From: Roseomonas sp. AR75
Lineage (GTDB): Bacteria; Pseudomonadota; Alphaproteobacteria; Acetobacterales; Acetobacteraceae
Direction: 5' to 3'
Assembly (NCBI RefSeq): GCF_005222815.1
Contig: NZ_STGB01000002.1
Coordinates: forward strand, 558,001-622,000
Length of the DNA: 64,000 nucleotides
The notes under the pieces are model-generated. The model was not told where the DNA came from and did not search any database. It saw nothing but the letters and a program-made list of their open reading frames with translations. The position numbers were made by a program, and so were the translations under genes. The number at the start of each line of letters is the position of its first letter. Within the stretch, counting starts at the first letter, position 1. Below are positions 1-8,861 of the stretch, piece after piece.

Positions 1-204
1 TGACTTGGTGCCCCGGCTGGACAAGCGTCGGGCCGTGCTCGCGCCGGTCAAGGCCGCTACGGGCTGCGCCCTCCGCGCCGCCTCTGGCGGTGGCCTGCGG
101 CCAGCCCTGACCGCCGCTGCGCGCGACCCGCCTGGAGAGGATGGCCGGGACGGAGAAACGGCCCCTTCGACCGAACAGACAAACTCGTGCAGGATTGCGG
201 TGCG

Positions 205-513
205 ATGTCGAACGGCCGGAACAAGTACCAGTCACGGGAGAACCGGGCGAAGGTCCGCCAAGTGTTCATGGACAGCTGGGACCCGATAGGTGTGCGCGAG
301 GTCCCGGAGGCGCAGGACGAGTACGATGCATACGTCGGCCGGGTTTACGTCATGCTGATGGATGAGAAAGCATCGGCCAAGGAAATCGCTGACTGGCTGT
401 ACGCCGTGGCCACCGGCCACATGGGTCTCTCGCCATCAACCTGGCTGGAGGAACGGGGCCGCGAGACCGCCGAGGCGCTCGTCGCCCTACGACCGAGCTT
501 CGCAACGCACTGA
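205..513 (+). CDS. small conserved hypothetical protein
   Basis: A 102-residue soluble protein with no signal peptide or membrane segment. The ATG at 205 begins MSNGRNKYQ and is preferred over the in-frame ATG at 187, because similar small bacterial proteins, as far as I recall, begin close to the DPIGV..VPEAQDEYD block seen at about residues 27-42. The rest is predicted helical and ends near LRPSFATH. It stands alone: no other gene lies within 200 bases on either side. Function is unknown. Lone small proteins of this type are sometimes immunity or regulatory proteins, but nothing in the sequence shows that. Confidence 0.6.
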   Translation: MSNGRNKYQSRENRAKVRQVFMDSWDPIGVREVPEAQDEYDAYVGRVYVMLMDEKASAKEIADWLYAVATGHMGLSPSTWLEERGRETAEALVALRPSFATH

Positions 514-735
514 CCATCCATTGCCCCCTTGCGCATGGCGACGCGATTAAAGAACGAGGGGCGAGGGCGTGTCGAGCCAGTAGACCAGTCCGGTCGGCCG
601 CTGCATGCGCCGGTCCGCATCGCGGCTGAGGCTGCTGAACAGAGCGGAGACGAGCGACATGGCGTGTCCGGGTCGTTTCGTCCCAGCCTATGCTGCAACT
701 TCGCCTGTAGCCAATTGCCTCGGGTGCCCCGCGGC

Positions 736-1983
736 TCAGAACACCGCGCGGAAGGGCAGCACGTGGACGCGGTCGCCCGGCGCGACCTGAGTGACCTCCT
801 CCGGCAGTTCGGCGAAGGCGTCGGACTGCGTGAGGGAGGTCAGCAGCCCCGCCCCCTCGCGCGGATACTTGCGGGCGACCGGCAGGTCCGCGCCGAAATC
901 GAGCGACACGCGCACATATTCCCGCCGCCCCGCCTTCTTGCGATAGGCGAAGTCGGACAGCGCGGTGAAGCGCGGCAGCGGCTCCGCCGCGGCGCCGGCC
1001 AGGCGCAGCAGCAGCGGGCGCGCCAGGTGCAGGAAGGTGACGACGGCGGCCACCGGATTTCCCGGCAGGCCAACCACCGGCGTGCCGTCCACCACCCCCA
1101 TCGCCGCAGGGCGCCCCGGCTTGATCGCCAGCCGCCAGAACACGAGGCGGCCGCCGGCCTCGATCGCCGCCTTCACATGGTCGGCCTCGCCGGTGGAGAC
1201 GCCACCGGAGGTCAGCAGCAGGTCATGCGATGCGGCCGCCTCAGCGAGCGCGCGCGCGGTCGCTTCGCGATCATCGGGCAGGATGCCGAGATCGGCGATA
1301 TCCGCTGGCAGGCCGGCCAGCAGGGCCATCAGCGTGAAGCGATTCGAATCGTAGGTCTGCGCAGCGCCGAGCGCAGCGCCGGGCTCGGCCAGTTCGTCGC
1401 CGGTGGAGAACACGCCAACCCGCACGCGCGGCCGCACGGCAAGGCGCGTGCAGCCCAGCGCTGCGGCAAGCCCGATCTCGGCCGGGCCGAGGCGGCGCCC
1501 GCCGGCGAGCGCGACCGCGCCGCGTGGCACGTCCTCGCCTTCCGGCCGGCAATTCGCGCCGCGCTTCAGGCCGGGCGGCAGCAGCACCGCGCCGGCATCC
1601 TCCCGCGCATCTTCCTGCATCATCACGGTATCGGCCCCAGGCGGCATCGGCGCGCCGGTGAAGATGCGGATCGCCGTGCCGGGCGCGAGCGGCGCCGCGC
1701 TCGCACCCGCCTGCAACCGACCGGCCACGGCCAGCCGCGTCTCGCCCTGCGCGGCGAGGTCGGCATGGCGGAATGCGTAGCCATCCACCGCCGAATTGAA
1801 GAAGGGCGGCAGCGCAACCGGCGCGGCGAGATCCTCCGCCAGCACGCGCGCCAGCGCGGCGGCGAGCGGAACCGTCTCGGTGCCGGGCAGCGGCGGCACG
1901 CGCTCGGCGATCAGCGCCTCCGCCTGTTCCACCGCGAGCAGCTTGCCGCCGAAGGCGAAGCAGTCGTCGCTGAGCTGGGCCAT
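736..1983 (-). CDS. moeA: molybdopterin molybdenumtransferase MoeA
   Basis: MoeA inserts molybdate into adenylylated molybdopterin in the last step of molybdenum cofactor synthesis in the cytoplasm. The 415-residue length is normal for the family. The N-terminal part carries NSAVDGYAFR. The central MogA-like domain carries the LLTSGGVSTGEADHV segment and then GLPGNPVA, both MoeA signatures, and a beta-barrel C-terminal domain follows. It lies 8 bases downstream of mobB at the 3' end of the formate dehydrogenase run, so it probably supplies cofactor to the FDH alpha subunit encoded upstream. Overlapping frames on both strands are shadows of high-GC coding. Confidence 0.96.
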   Translation of the reverse strand: MAQLSDDCFAFGGKLLAVEQAEALIAERVPPLPGTETVPLAAALARVLAEDLAAPVALPPFFNSAVDGYAFRHADLAAQGETRLAVAGRLQAGASAAPLAPGTAIRIFTGAPMPPGADTVMMQEDAREDAGAVLLPPGLKRGANCRPEGEDVPRGAVALAGGRRLGPAEIGLAAALGCTRLAVRPRVRVGVFSTGDELAEPGAALGAAQTYDSNRFTLMALLAGLPADIADLGILPDDREATARALAEAAASHDLLLTSGGVSTGEADHVKAAIEAGGRLVFWRLAIKPGRPAAMGVVDGTPVVGLPGNPVAAVVTFLHLARPLLLRLAGAAAEPLPRFTALSDFAYRKKAGRREYVRVSLDFGADLPVARKYPREGAGLLTSLTQSDAFAELPEEVTQVAPGDRVHVLPFRAVF

Positions 1984-1991
1984 CGACGTAT

Positions 1992-2546
1992 CTAGCGCGC
2001 GGCGAGCACGGCTTCCAACGGAGACGCCTTCTCCAGCACCAGCGTCGCGATCGCGGCGATGTCGTCCAGATGCGCCCAGGGCAGCGCCGCGCCGGGCAGC
2101 GGGACACCGGGCGGCGCCGCATCGGCGGCGATGGCGGCGACGAAGGGGTCCTCCGGATGGATCCAGGGCTTGCGGTTGGCGGCGCGATGCACCTCCAGCT
2201 TCGGGTGCCGGTCGCGCTTGAAGCCCTCGACGATCACCAGGTCCACGGTATCGAGCCGGCGCAGCAGTTCGGCCAGCGTCGGCTCCGCCGCGCCGCGCAG
2301 CTCCGTCATCAGCGCCCAGCGATTGGCGCTTGCCACAAGCACCTGCCGCGCGCCGGCGCTGCGATGGGCGTAGCTGTCCTTGCCGGGCTGGTCGATGTCA
2401 AAGGCGTGGTGCGCGTGCTTGAGCGTGGAGACGGAGACGCCGCGTGCGGCGAGTTCCGGAATCAGCCGCGTCATCAGCGTGGTCTTGCCGGCGCCGCTCC
2501 AGCCGGCCAGTCCGATCAGGCGCACCGCGCGCTTGCTCCCCTGCAT
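1992..2546 (-). CDS. mobB: molybdopterin-guanine dinucleotide biosynthesis protein MobB
   Basis: MobB is a GTP-binding partner of MobA in converting molybdopterin to the guanine dinucleotide form needed by DMSO-reductase-family enzymes such as formate dehydrogenase. The P-loop GWSGAGKTTL is at about residues 11-20, followed by STLKHAHH and DIDQPGKDS, both typical of MobB. The frame stays open further upstream, but that extension is Arg/Pro-rich. The ATG at 2546 (MQGSKRAVRLIGLAGWSG) gives 184 residues and a normal N-terminus. It sits between the FDH gamma gene and moeA on the same strand. A mobA gene is not in the window. Confidence 0.92.
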   Translation of the reverse strand: MQGSKRAVRLIGLAGWSGAGKTTLMTRLIPELAARGVSVSTLKHAHHAFDIDQPGKDSYAHRSAGARQVLVASANRWALMTELRGAAEPTLAELLRRLDTVDLVIVEGFKRDRHPKLEVHRAANRKPWIHPEDPFVAAIAADAAPPGVPLPGAALPWAHLDDIAAIATLVLEKASPLEAVLAAR

Positions 2547-2601
2547 GAAAAAGGGCCGGGCGCGTCGCCGCGACCGGCCCGGTCCGTTGCGGCGCCGCCG
2601 G

Positions 2602-3633
2602 TCAGTCGGCGCCGGCGGCCTTCGCGCCGGCGGGACCATGCACGGTCGCGCGCGCCTTGGCCATCTCCTCCTCGACCCAGAGGGAGTGATGCTCCTTCGC
2701 CCAGTTCACATCCACCTGGCCGGAGCCCATCGCGTCGAAGGCGCCCTCCATGCCGAGCGAGCCGATGTAGATGTGGCCCAGCATCGCCGCGATCATCAGC
2801 ACCGCGATCACGCCGTGCACCACATGCGCAAGCTGCTGGCCTGCGATGTCGGTGAAGAAGAAGGGGAACATCAGCAGGTAGCCGGAGACCGCGACGGCGG
2901 TGCCGCCGATCACGGTGATCCAGAACACCATCTTCTGCCCGGCATTGAACCGCCCAGCCGCCGGATGCCCCGCCGCGAGCAGCCCACCGCCCGCCTTCAT
3001 CCAGGAGACATCGGTGCGGTTCGGGATGTTGTCCTTCACCCAGGCGAGGAACAGCACGACGATGCCGAGCGCGAAGGCGAAGGACAGGTAGTTGTGCGCG
3101 AACTTGCCCCACAGCGTGATCGTGGCGAAGGCCTCCGACCCGATCAGCGGCAGCACCAGGTGCCGCCCGAAGGTGAGGTTCAGCCCGGTCAGCGCCAGCA
3201 CGACGAAGGAGCTTGCAGTCATCCAGTGCGCCGCGCGCTCGATGCCGTTGAAGCGCTGGATGGTGCGCCCGGACTTGCCGCTGTCGATGCGGATGCGGCC
3301 CTTGGTGGCGTAGAACAGCACGATGACGGCAAGCATGCCGAGCACCGCGACGCCGCCGATCCAGGCCAGCGTCACGTTGTGGAACTCGCGCCAGTCGCGA
3401 CCCATCGGCTGCACCAGGCTGGCGGCCTGCTCGTCGGGGATCGAGATGCGCCCGCCGATCCGCCCGCCCTGCAGCGCCTTCTGCAGCTCGAGATCCTCCG
3501 CCGTGAAGCCGGGCGGCGCGGGGTTGGTGGGCGTGCCGGTGACCGGCCCGCCGATCTGCGCGAAAGCCGCCGGCGCCGGCGCGGCCATGAGGCCAAGGCC
3601 GAGCGCCAGCGCGGGCAGGATGCGTGCGAACAT
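2602..3633 (-). CDS. formate dehydrogenase gamma subunit (cytochrome b556)
   Basis: Membrane anchor of a respiratory formate dehydrogenase, a di-heme cytochrome b that passes electrons from the beta subunit to quinone. The 343-residue protein starts with a cleavable-looking signal peptide (MFARILPALALGLGLMAAPAPAAFA), then a periplasmic stretch of about 85 residues. Membrane segments follow, with histidines in ERAAHWMTA, KFAHNYL, HVVHGV and GHIYIG as heme ligand candidates. The ATG at 3633 has a strong AGGAGG ribosome site about 11 bases upstream, which decides the start; the frame remains open far beyond it only as a shadow of the alpha gene. It lies 20 bases after the beta gene in the FDH operon. 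Confidence 0.93.
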   Translation of the reverse strand: MFARILPALALGLGLMAAPAPAAFAQIGGPVTGTPTNPAPPGFTAEDLELQKALQGGRIGGRISIPDEQAASLVQPMGRDWREFHNVTLAWIGGVAVLGMLAVIVLFYATKGRIRIDSGKSGRTIQRFNGIERAAHWMTASSFVVLALTGLNLTFGRHLVLPLIGSEAFATITLWGKFAHNYLSFAFALGIVVLFLAWVKDNIPNRTDVSWMKAGGGLLAAGHPAAGRFNAGQKMVFWITVIGGTAVAVSGYLLMFPFFFTDIAGQQLAHVVHGVIAVLMIAAMLGHIYIGSLGMEGAFDAMGSGQVDVNWAKEHHSLWVEEEMAKARATVHGPAGAKAAGAD

Positions 3634-3653
3634 GGTGGTTCTCCTCCTGCCCA

Positions 3654-4250
3654 TCAGACCGTGATGGTCTCCTTGTAGGCGGTGCGCCAGCCCCAGGCGC
3701 CGGAGCCGTAGCCGCGCTTCTGCACGCGCTCGCGATAGATCGTGGCGATCATCTCGCCATCGCCGGCGAGCAGCGCCTTGGTGGAGCACATCTCCGCGCA
3801 GAGCGGCAGCTTGCCCTCGGCCAGGCGATTGGCGCCGTACTGGATGTATTCGACGGCGGTGTTGTCCTGCTGCGGACCACCCGCGCAGTAGGTGCACTTG
3901 TCCATCTTCCCGCGGCTGCCGAAATTGCCGACGCGCGGATATTGCGGCGCCCCGAAGGGACAGGCGTAGAAGCAGTAGCCGCAGCCGATGCAGGTGTCCT
4001 TGTCGTGCAGCACGACGGCATCCGCCGTGGTGTAGAAGCACGCCGTCGGGCAGACCGCCGCGCAGGGCGCGTCGGTGCAGTGCATGCAGGCCATCGAGAT
4101 CGAGCGCTCGCCGGGCTTGCCGTCGTTCAGCGTGACGACGCGGCGGCGGTTGATGCCCCAGGGCACCTCGTTCTCGTTCTTGCAGGCGGTGACGCAGGCG
4201 TTGCACTCGATGCAACGGTCGCTGTCGCAGAGGAACTTCATGCGGGCCAT
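3654..4250 (-). CDS. formate dehydrogenase beta subunit, four [4Fe-4S] clusters
   Basis: Electron-transfer subunit of formate dehydrogenase. The 198-residue protein has four cysteine groups: CIECNACVTAC near residue 13, CMHCTDAPCAAVCP near residue 55, CIGCGYCFYACP near residue 87, and a split group made by CTYC and CAEMC. This fits four cubane clusters linking the molybdenum site to the gamma cytochrome. It lacks the C-terminal membrane helix of the longer E. coli FdnH/FdoH type and matches the shorter FDH3-type beta subunit. It lies 15 bases after the alpha gene and 20 bases before the gamma gene. Confidence 0.94.
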   Translation of the reverse strand: MARMKFLCDSDRCIECNACVTACKNENEVPWGINRRRVVTLNDGKPGERSISMACMHCTDAPCAAVCPTACFYTTADAVVLHDKDTCIGCGYCFYACPFGAPQYPRVGNFGSRGKMDKCTYCAGGPQQDNTAVEYIQYGANRLAEGKLPLCAEMCSTKALLAGDGEMIATIYRERVQKRGYGSGAWGWRTAYKETITV

Positions 4251-4265
4251 GGTCTGCGCCTCCCC

Positions 4266-7193
4266 TTACGCCGCGCGGATCTGGCAGAGGGTGACCTTCG
4301 TTTCCTGCATGAAGGTCACCGGATCGTAGCCATAGGTCGTGACGGTGTTGACGGATTCGCCGAGCACGATCGGGTCCGTGCCCTGCGGATAGTTGCCGCG
4401 CTGGTCGACGCCCTGGAAGAAGCCGGCGAAGTGGAAGGGCATGAAGGCCACGCCCTTCGCCACGCGCTCCGTCACCAGGGCGCGCACGCGCGCCTTGGCG
4501 TCGTTCTCCGGGCCGCTGACCCAGACCCACTGGCCTTCGCGGATGTTCCGCTCGGCCGCATCGGACGGGTTGATCTCGACGAACATGTATTGCTGCAGCT
4601 CGGCGAGCCACTTGTTCGACCGCGTCTCCTCGCCGCCACCCTCGTATTCCACCAGGCGTCCGGAGGTGAGGATGATCGGGAAGTTCGGCGCCACCTGACG
4701 GGAGCGGTTCTGCACCGTCACGCCAAGCTGCGGCATGCGGAAGGCGCGGCGGTCGGCCAGCGTCGGATACTGCGCCAGCAGGTCGAGTCGCGGCGTGTAG
4801 ATCGGCTCGCGATGCACCGGGATCGGGTCGGGCAGGTTCCAGGCATTCGCCCGGGCCTTGCCGTTGCCGAAGGGGATGCAGCCATGCGCGATCGCCACGC
4901 GCTGGATGCCGCCCGAGAGATCGGTCGCCCAGGAGAAGGTGCCGCCGTTCGCTTCGATCCAGCCCTTCTCCTCCGCGGTCAGATCGTCGTACCAGCCGAG
5001 CCGCTTGAGCACCGCGGTGGTGAATTCCGGATAGCCGTCCTCGATCGCCGAGCCCTTCGACCAGGACCCCTGCGCCAGCAGCGTCTCGCCGTTGCGCTCC
5101 ACGCCGAAGCGGGCGCGGAAGGTGCCGCCGCCATCCTTCACTTCGAGATTGGTGTTGTAGAGCACATGCGTGCCGGGATGGCGCATCTCCGGCTTGCCCC
5201 AGCAGGGCCAGGGCAGGCCGTAGAAGTCGCCGCGGATCTCCTCCGGGGCGTCCGCGGCGGCGCGCAGCGTCACCAGATCGAACTTGTCCTGGTGCGCCAT
5301 GTGCGCCTTCAGCCGCTCCGGCGACTGGCCGCAATAGCCGGTGCTCCAGCCGCCGAGGTTGATCTCGCGCAGCACGCTCTCGGGCGTCGGCTGGTTGCCC
5401 TGCATCTCGAAGGTCTTGAACATGTCCGCGGTGAAGCGGATCTCCATGTTCCGCTTCTCTGCCGCGGCGTCGAGCGCCTTGGAGAGAAGGTACATCGCCT
5501 CGAGGTCGTTCTTCGATTCGAAGATCGGGTCGACGACCTTGTAGCCCCATTGCAGCGAGCGGTTGGACGCCGTGCGGCTGCCGTCCATCTCGAAGCTGGT
5601 GCAGATCGGCAGGAGGTAGGTGCCGTCCTTGCGTTCCGACAGCGCGGAGAAGGTGGTGGGATGCGGGTCGGCCACGACCAGCAGCTCCAGCTTCTCCATG
5701 CCCTTCGCGGCTTCCGGCATGCGGGTGACGGTGTTGCCGCCATGCCCGAAGACGATCATGCCCTTCACGTTGTCGGGCTGCTGCACCTGGTCCTTCGGCA
5801 GCAGCACCGCGTCGAACCAGCGCGTGGAGGGGATGCCCGGGCCTTCCATGAACTGCTTGTTCACGAAGCGCGCCAGCATGCTCTCGTAGGAGACGTTCCA
5901 GACGCGCGACCAGTGCTTCCAGGCGCTGTCGGCCAGCCCGTAGTAGAGCGGCAGCGTGCCGACATCGAGGCCGAGGTCGGTCGCGCCCTGCACATTGGTG
6001 TGGCCGCGGAAGATGTTCGCACCGTTGCCGTTGCCGCCCACATTGCCGGTGGCCAGCAGCAGGATGCAGAAGGCGCGCACATTGGCGGTGCCGACGGTGT
6101 GCTGCGTCGCGCCCATGCACCAGATCAGCGTGGAGGGCTTCTGGGTCGCGAACATCTGCGCGACCTTCTTGAGCTGCTCGCCCGGCACGCCGGTGACGCG
6201 CTCCACCTCGGCCGGGTTCCACTTCGCGACCTCGCGCCGGACATCGTCCATGCCGTAGACGCGCTGCTGGATGAACGCCTTGTCCTCCCAGCCATTCTCG
6301 AAGATGTGCCACAGCATGCCCCAGATCACCGGGATGTCGGTGCCGGGACGCAGGCGGACATATTCGGTGGCGTGGGCCGCGGTGCGGGTGAAGCGCGGAT
6401 CGATGACGATCATGTTCGCGCGGTTGATTTCCTTGCCGCTCAGCACGTGCTGCAGGCTGACCGGATGCGCTTCCGCCGGGTTGCCGCCCATGATGATCAT
6501 GGTCTTGGCGTTGCGGATGTCGTTGTAGGAATTGGTCTGGGCGCCGTAGCCCCAGGTGTTCGCCACGCCCGCGACGGTGGTGGAGTGGCAGATGCGCGCC
6601 TGGTGGTCCACCGAGTTGGTGCCCCAGAAGGCGCCGAACTTGCGGAACAGGTAGGCCGCCTCGTTGGTGAACTTGGCGCTGCCGAGCCAGTAGACGCTCT
6701 CCGGCCCCGATGCGGCGCGGATCGCCATCATCTTGTCCGCGATCTCGGTCATCGCGACGTCCCAGCCGATCCGCTGCCACTGCCCGCCGACCAGCTTCAT
6801 CGGATACTTCAGGCGCCGGTCGCCATGCACCAGCTCGCGCACCGCCGCACCCTTGCAGCAATGCGTGCCGCGGTTGATCGGGCTCGCCCAGCTCGGCTCC
6901 TGGCCGACCCAGACGCCGTTCTGCACTTCGGCGGTCACGGTGCAGCCGACCGAGCAATGGGTGCAGATGTTCTTGATCGTCTGCACCGGCTTCGCATGGT
7001 CGATCACGCCCATCGCGGCGCCGGCGGCCTTCGCGCGGGTCGGCGCAAGACTGCCGATGGCGGCGAGGCCCGCACCGGCGAAGCCGGCCTGGCGGAGGAA
7101 GGCGCGGCGGTCGAGGCCGCCGGAGGAGAGTCCCTGATAGGCAGCGGCCAGCCGCTGCCTGGCGGCCTTGCCTTCGGAGCGCTTGATCAGCAT
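4266..7193 (-). CDS. formate dehydrogenase alpha subunit, molybdopterin (Tat-exported)
   Basis: Catalytic subunit that oxidises formate to CO2 at a bis-MGD molybdenum or tungsten site. A Tat motif, DRRAFLRQAGF, is at residues 28-38, so the enzyme should face the periplasm. The first [4Fe-4S] cluster is bound by CTHCSVGC at residues 77-84 plus a later cysteine in GTHCCKG. The metal ligand is a normal cysteine in the segment DHQARICHSTTV, so selenocysteine is not used. At 975 residues it has the usual length. The frame is intact, and the beta, gamma and Tat-peptide genes are adjacent. Chaperone and Mo-cofactor genes lie in the same strand run. fdhD is not visible in the window. Confidence 0.95.
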   Translation of the reverse strand: MLIKRSEGKAARQRLAAAYQGLSSGGLDRRAFLRQAGFAGAGLAAIGSLAPTRAKAAGAAMGVIDHAKPVQTIKNICTHCSVGCTVTAEVQNGVWVGQEPSWASPINRGTHCCKGAAVRELVHGDRRLKYPMKLVGGQWQRIGWDVAMTEIADKMMAIRAASGPESVYWLGSAKFTNEAAYLFRKFGAFWGTNSVDHQARICHSTTVAGVANTWGYGAQTNSYNDIRNAKTMIIMGGNPAEAHPVSLQHVLSGKEINRANMIVIDPRFTRTAAHATEYVRLRPGTDIPVIWGMLWHIFENGWEDKAFIQQRVYGMDDVRREVAKWNPAEVERVTGVPGEQLKKVAQMFATQKPSTLIWCMGATQHTVGTANVRAFCILLLATGNVGGNGNGANIFRGHTNVQGATDLGLDVGTLPLYYGLADSAWKHWSRVWNVSYESMLARFVNKQFMEGPGIPSTRWFDAVLLPKDQVQQPDNVKGMIVFGHGGNTVTRMPEAAKGMEKLELLVVADPHPTTFSALSERKDGTYLLPICTSFEMDGSRTASNRSLQWGYKVVDPIFESKNDLEAMYLLSKALDAAAEKRNMEIRFTADMFKTFEMQGNQPTPESVLREINLGGWSTGYCGQSPERLKAHMAHQDKFDLVTLRAAADAPEEIRGDFYGLPWPCWGKPEMRHPGTHVLYNTNLEVKDGGGTFRARFGVERNGETLLAQGSWSKGSAIEDGYPEFTTAVLKRLGWYDDLTAEEKGWIEANGGTFSWATDLSGGIQRVAIAHGCIPFGNGKARANAWNLPDPIPVHREPIYTPRLDLLAQYPTLADRRAFRMPQLGVTVQNRSRQVAPNFPIILTSGRLVEYEGGGEETRSNKWLAELQQYMFVEINPSDAAERNIREGQWVWVSGPENDAKARVRALVTERVAKGVAFMPFHFAGFFQGVDQRGNYPQGTDPIVLGESVNTVTTYGYDPVTFMQETKVTLCQIRAA

Positions 7194-7212
7194 CGGCGAT
7201 GTCTCCCGGCGC

Positions 7213-7437
7213 TCAGTATTCGTAGCGGTTGGTGCGATAGAAGGCCTGCACGTCGGCCGCGTTGGGCCGGTAGCGCGCGGCGAGGCGATGCGATTCGTCC
7301 TCCTTGCGCGCCTCGGCCGCGGGAACGCTGTCCGCGCGCTGGGCCAGCGCCGGCGCCGCGGCCGCCGCGGCCGTGCCCAGGCCGAGCGCCTTCAGGAAGC
7401 CGCGCCGCACCGACTTCTCCTCCCCATTCGCAGCCAT
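7213..7437 (-). CDS. small Tat-signal protein of formate dehydrogenase region
   Basis: A 74-residue protein that starts at ATG 7437 (MAANGEEKSVRRGFLKALG) and is mostly a Tat signal: SVRRGFLKALGLG followed by an Ala-rich hydrophobic core and a PALAQ cleavage site. The mature part is only about 40 residues and ends in FYRTNRYEY. Small proteins with this layout next to Fdh alpha genes form a known family of formate-dehydrogenase-region Tat targets, whose role is not established. It lies between the torD-like gene and the alpha gene, 19 bases before the latter. It might be a small structural subunit or help export of the alpha-beta complex; that is inference. Confidence 0.85.
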   Translation of the reverse strand: MAANGEEKSVRRGFLKALGLGTAAAAAAPALAQRADSVPAAEARKEDESHRLAARYRPNAADVQAFYRTNRYEY

Positions 7438-7469
7438 GGTCCCAGCTCCCCTTTGTTCGGGTTGATGCC

Positions 7470-8063
7470 TCATGCCGGCAGGTCGGCCGCCGCCGCCTCC
7501 AGCTCGACCGCGATCCGACCGAGCCGGCCGACCGCGCGATAGAAATGCGCCCCGTCCGCCTTCTCCAGGTCGGCGAAGAGCCGGCCGGCCCAGGGGCGGA
7601 TGTGGCGGGCGAAGAAGGGCTGCGCGTCCTCCGGGCCGGCGGCGAAGGCGCCGACGATCAGCCCGGCATGGGTCTCGCAGAGGAAGGCGATGTGGTCCTC
7701 GGGGTCCGACACGCCCTCGGCGCGTTCGATGCCGAGCCGCCTGAGGTCGCCGCGCAGGTCGGCCAGCGGCCGCTCATGCAGGAAGCCGGTCAGGTAGTAG
7801 GAGGCGTAGGGCAGGATCTCGCCGCGGCCGACCCCGATGAACAGGTCGAAATACTCGCGCTCGACCGCGTCCGGCGTGGTCGCGGCGGCGGTGGCGAGCG
7901 CCGCATAGGCCTCGCCCAGCTCGCCGGGTACGCCACGCAGCAGGCGCAGCCGGGCCAGCAACGCGGCATCCGGCGCGCTGCCCATGAGGCGGCCGAGCAG
8001 CGCGAAGAGCCTGCCGCGCTCCGCGTCCAGCTGGTCGTGGGTGGTCGAATCCGTTCCCTGCAT
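7470..8063 (-). CDS. TorD/DmsD-family molecular chaperone
   Basis: Cytoplasmic all-helical chaperone of the TorD family (197 residues from ATG 8063, MQGTDSTTHDQ), expected to bind the Tat signal of the FDH alpha subunit and hold it for cofactor loading. Family features are the acidic segment EREYFDLFIGVGRGEILPYAS, the block FLHERPLADLRGDLRRLG, and PEDHIAFLCETH with its conserved histidine. The frame is open to 8177, but the extra 38 residues are not chaperone-like. It is the first gene of the FDH structural cluster, after a 132-base gap that may carry a promoter. Confidence 0.9.
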   Translation of the reverse strand: MQGTDSTTHDQLDAERGRLFALLGRLMGSAPDAALLARLRLLRGVPGELGEAYAALATAAATTPDAVEREYFDLFIGVGRGEILPYASYYLTGFLHERPLADLRGDLRRLGIERAEGVSDPEDHIAFLCETHAGLIVGAFAAGPEDAQPFFARHIRPWAGRLFADLEKADGAHFYRAVGRLGRIAVELEAAAADLPA

Positions 8064-8195
8064 TCCGCCCGCCTCGTGGGGACGCCGCGGTTCCGTCTCA
8101 CGCGTCAACGAAGCGCCTCCCCTTGGGATGCAGGCAACAGCACCCGGTGCAATTTCGCAAGGCTTTGTGCCCGGCAATAAGTGGAATTATCCGGT

Positions 8196-8861
8196 TCATG
8201 CTGGCAGGGCCGAGCCGTGGCGCCGCCGCGGCGGCGGCGCGGACCCGGCCAGGGCGGCGTCCGGCGGCACGCCCGGGCCCGGCATGGCGCCCACGGCAGC
8301 ATCGAACGCGGCCGGCGCCTCGGCGATCGCGGGGGCAGGCTCGGCCTCCGGCGCAGGGGACGCCGGGTCCGCCGGGTCCGCCCCAGGCCCCGCCTCGTCC
8401 GGCTCGGCCTTGCCGATCGCCTGGGCCAGCAGCTTGCGCGCCTCGCCCACCAGTTCGTCGGCGAAGCCCGGCGGCAGGCCGCCCGGGGTGTTGAAGTCCC
8501 ATTGGTAGTCCGCCGTCTCGATGAAGTCGCGGATCGAGGGATCGAGGCTCCACATCCGCCGCAGCGCCGCACCGCGCAGCGCGGCCGGGACGCCGGGGCG
8601 GAGGAACGGGGAGAAGTCGCTCTCCGGCGTCAGGCTCTCGATCGGCGGCAGGCTGGCCGGGTCGATGGCGGGCAGGTTCGGGATCGGGCAGGAAGCGCGC
8701 TCCGGCACGGGCGGCGGTTCGGCGGCCGGCGCCAGCCCCGGCTCGGCCTGGGCCTCCTTCGCCTCCGTGCTCCCGGCCTCGGACCCATCGCGCTTGCGGC
8801 GCGACCAGCGGGCCCAGAAGCCTTCCCCGTCCGCCTCGGTTCCGCGCTCCGCGCCGCTCAC
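8196..8861 (-). CDS. DUF3306 domain protein
   Basis: A 221-residue protein beginning with GTG at 8861. The start is fixed by the GTGA overlap with the stop of the upstream DUF3305 gene. The N-terminal motif FWARWSRRK and the core CPIPNLPAID...PFLRPGVP, followed by ALRRMWSLDPSIRDF and YQWDFN, identify DUF3306, a family found almost only in formate dehydrogenase neighbourhoods. The C-terminal third is Pro/Ala/Glu-rich and low in complexity. No signal peptide is visible. Its function is unknown; context suggests a cytoplasmic role in FDH maturation or regulation. Confidence 0.88.
   Translation of the reverse strand: MSGAERGTEADGEGFWARWSRRKRDGSEAGSTEAKEAQAEPGLAPAAEPPPVPERASCPIPNLPAIDPASLPPIESLTPESDFSPFLRPGVPAALRGAALRRMWSLDPSIRDFIETADYQWDFNTPGGLPPGFADELVGEARKLLAQAIGKAEPDEAGPGADPADPASPAPEAEPAPAIAEAPAAFDAAVGAMPGPGVPPDAALAGSAPPPRRRHGSALPA

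Noticed and set aside
1330..1350. GATTCGAATC resembling a tRNA T-arm
   Set aside because: It lies inside moeA and no cloverleaf can be built around it; no tRNA was found anywhere in the window.
529..1995. A 488-codon plus-strand frame over moeA
   Set aside because: Arg/Gln/Gly-rich antisense shadow; moeA on the minus strand has all family motifs.
6540..6620. Possible selenocysteine codon in the FDH alpha active site
   Set aside because: The metal-ligand position in the segment ARICHS is an ordinary cysteine and the frame has no internal TGA.
3634..6957. Upstream extension of the FDH gamma frame giving a 1,451-residue protein
   Set aside because: The extension lies over the alpha and beta genes in another frame and has no protein-like content; the real start at 3633 has an AGGAGG site.
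3624..8180. An open frame of 1,518 codons on the plus strand across the formate dehydrogenase genes
   Set aside because: It is antisense to the FDH gamma, beta, alpha and chaperone genes, is low in complexity (Arg/Ala/His-rich), and arises from third-position GC bias.
8150..8185. A GGGCAC...TTGC element upstream of the torD-like gene, resembling a sigma-54 promoter
   Set aside because: The GG to GC spacing is 11 bases instead of 10, and the first element lacks the conserved TGG, so it was not called.
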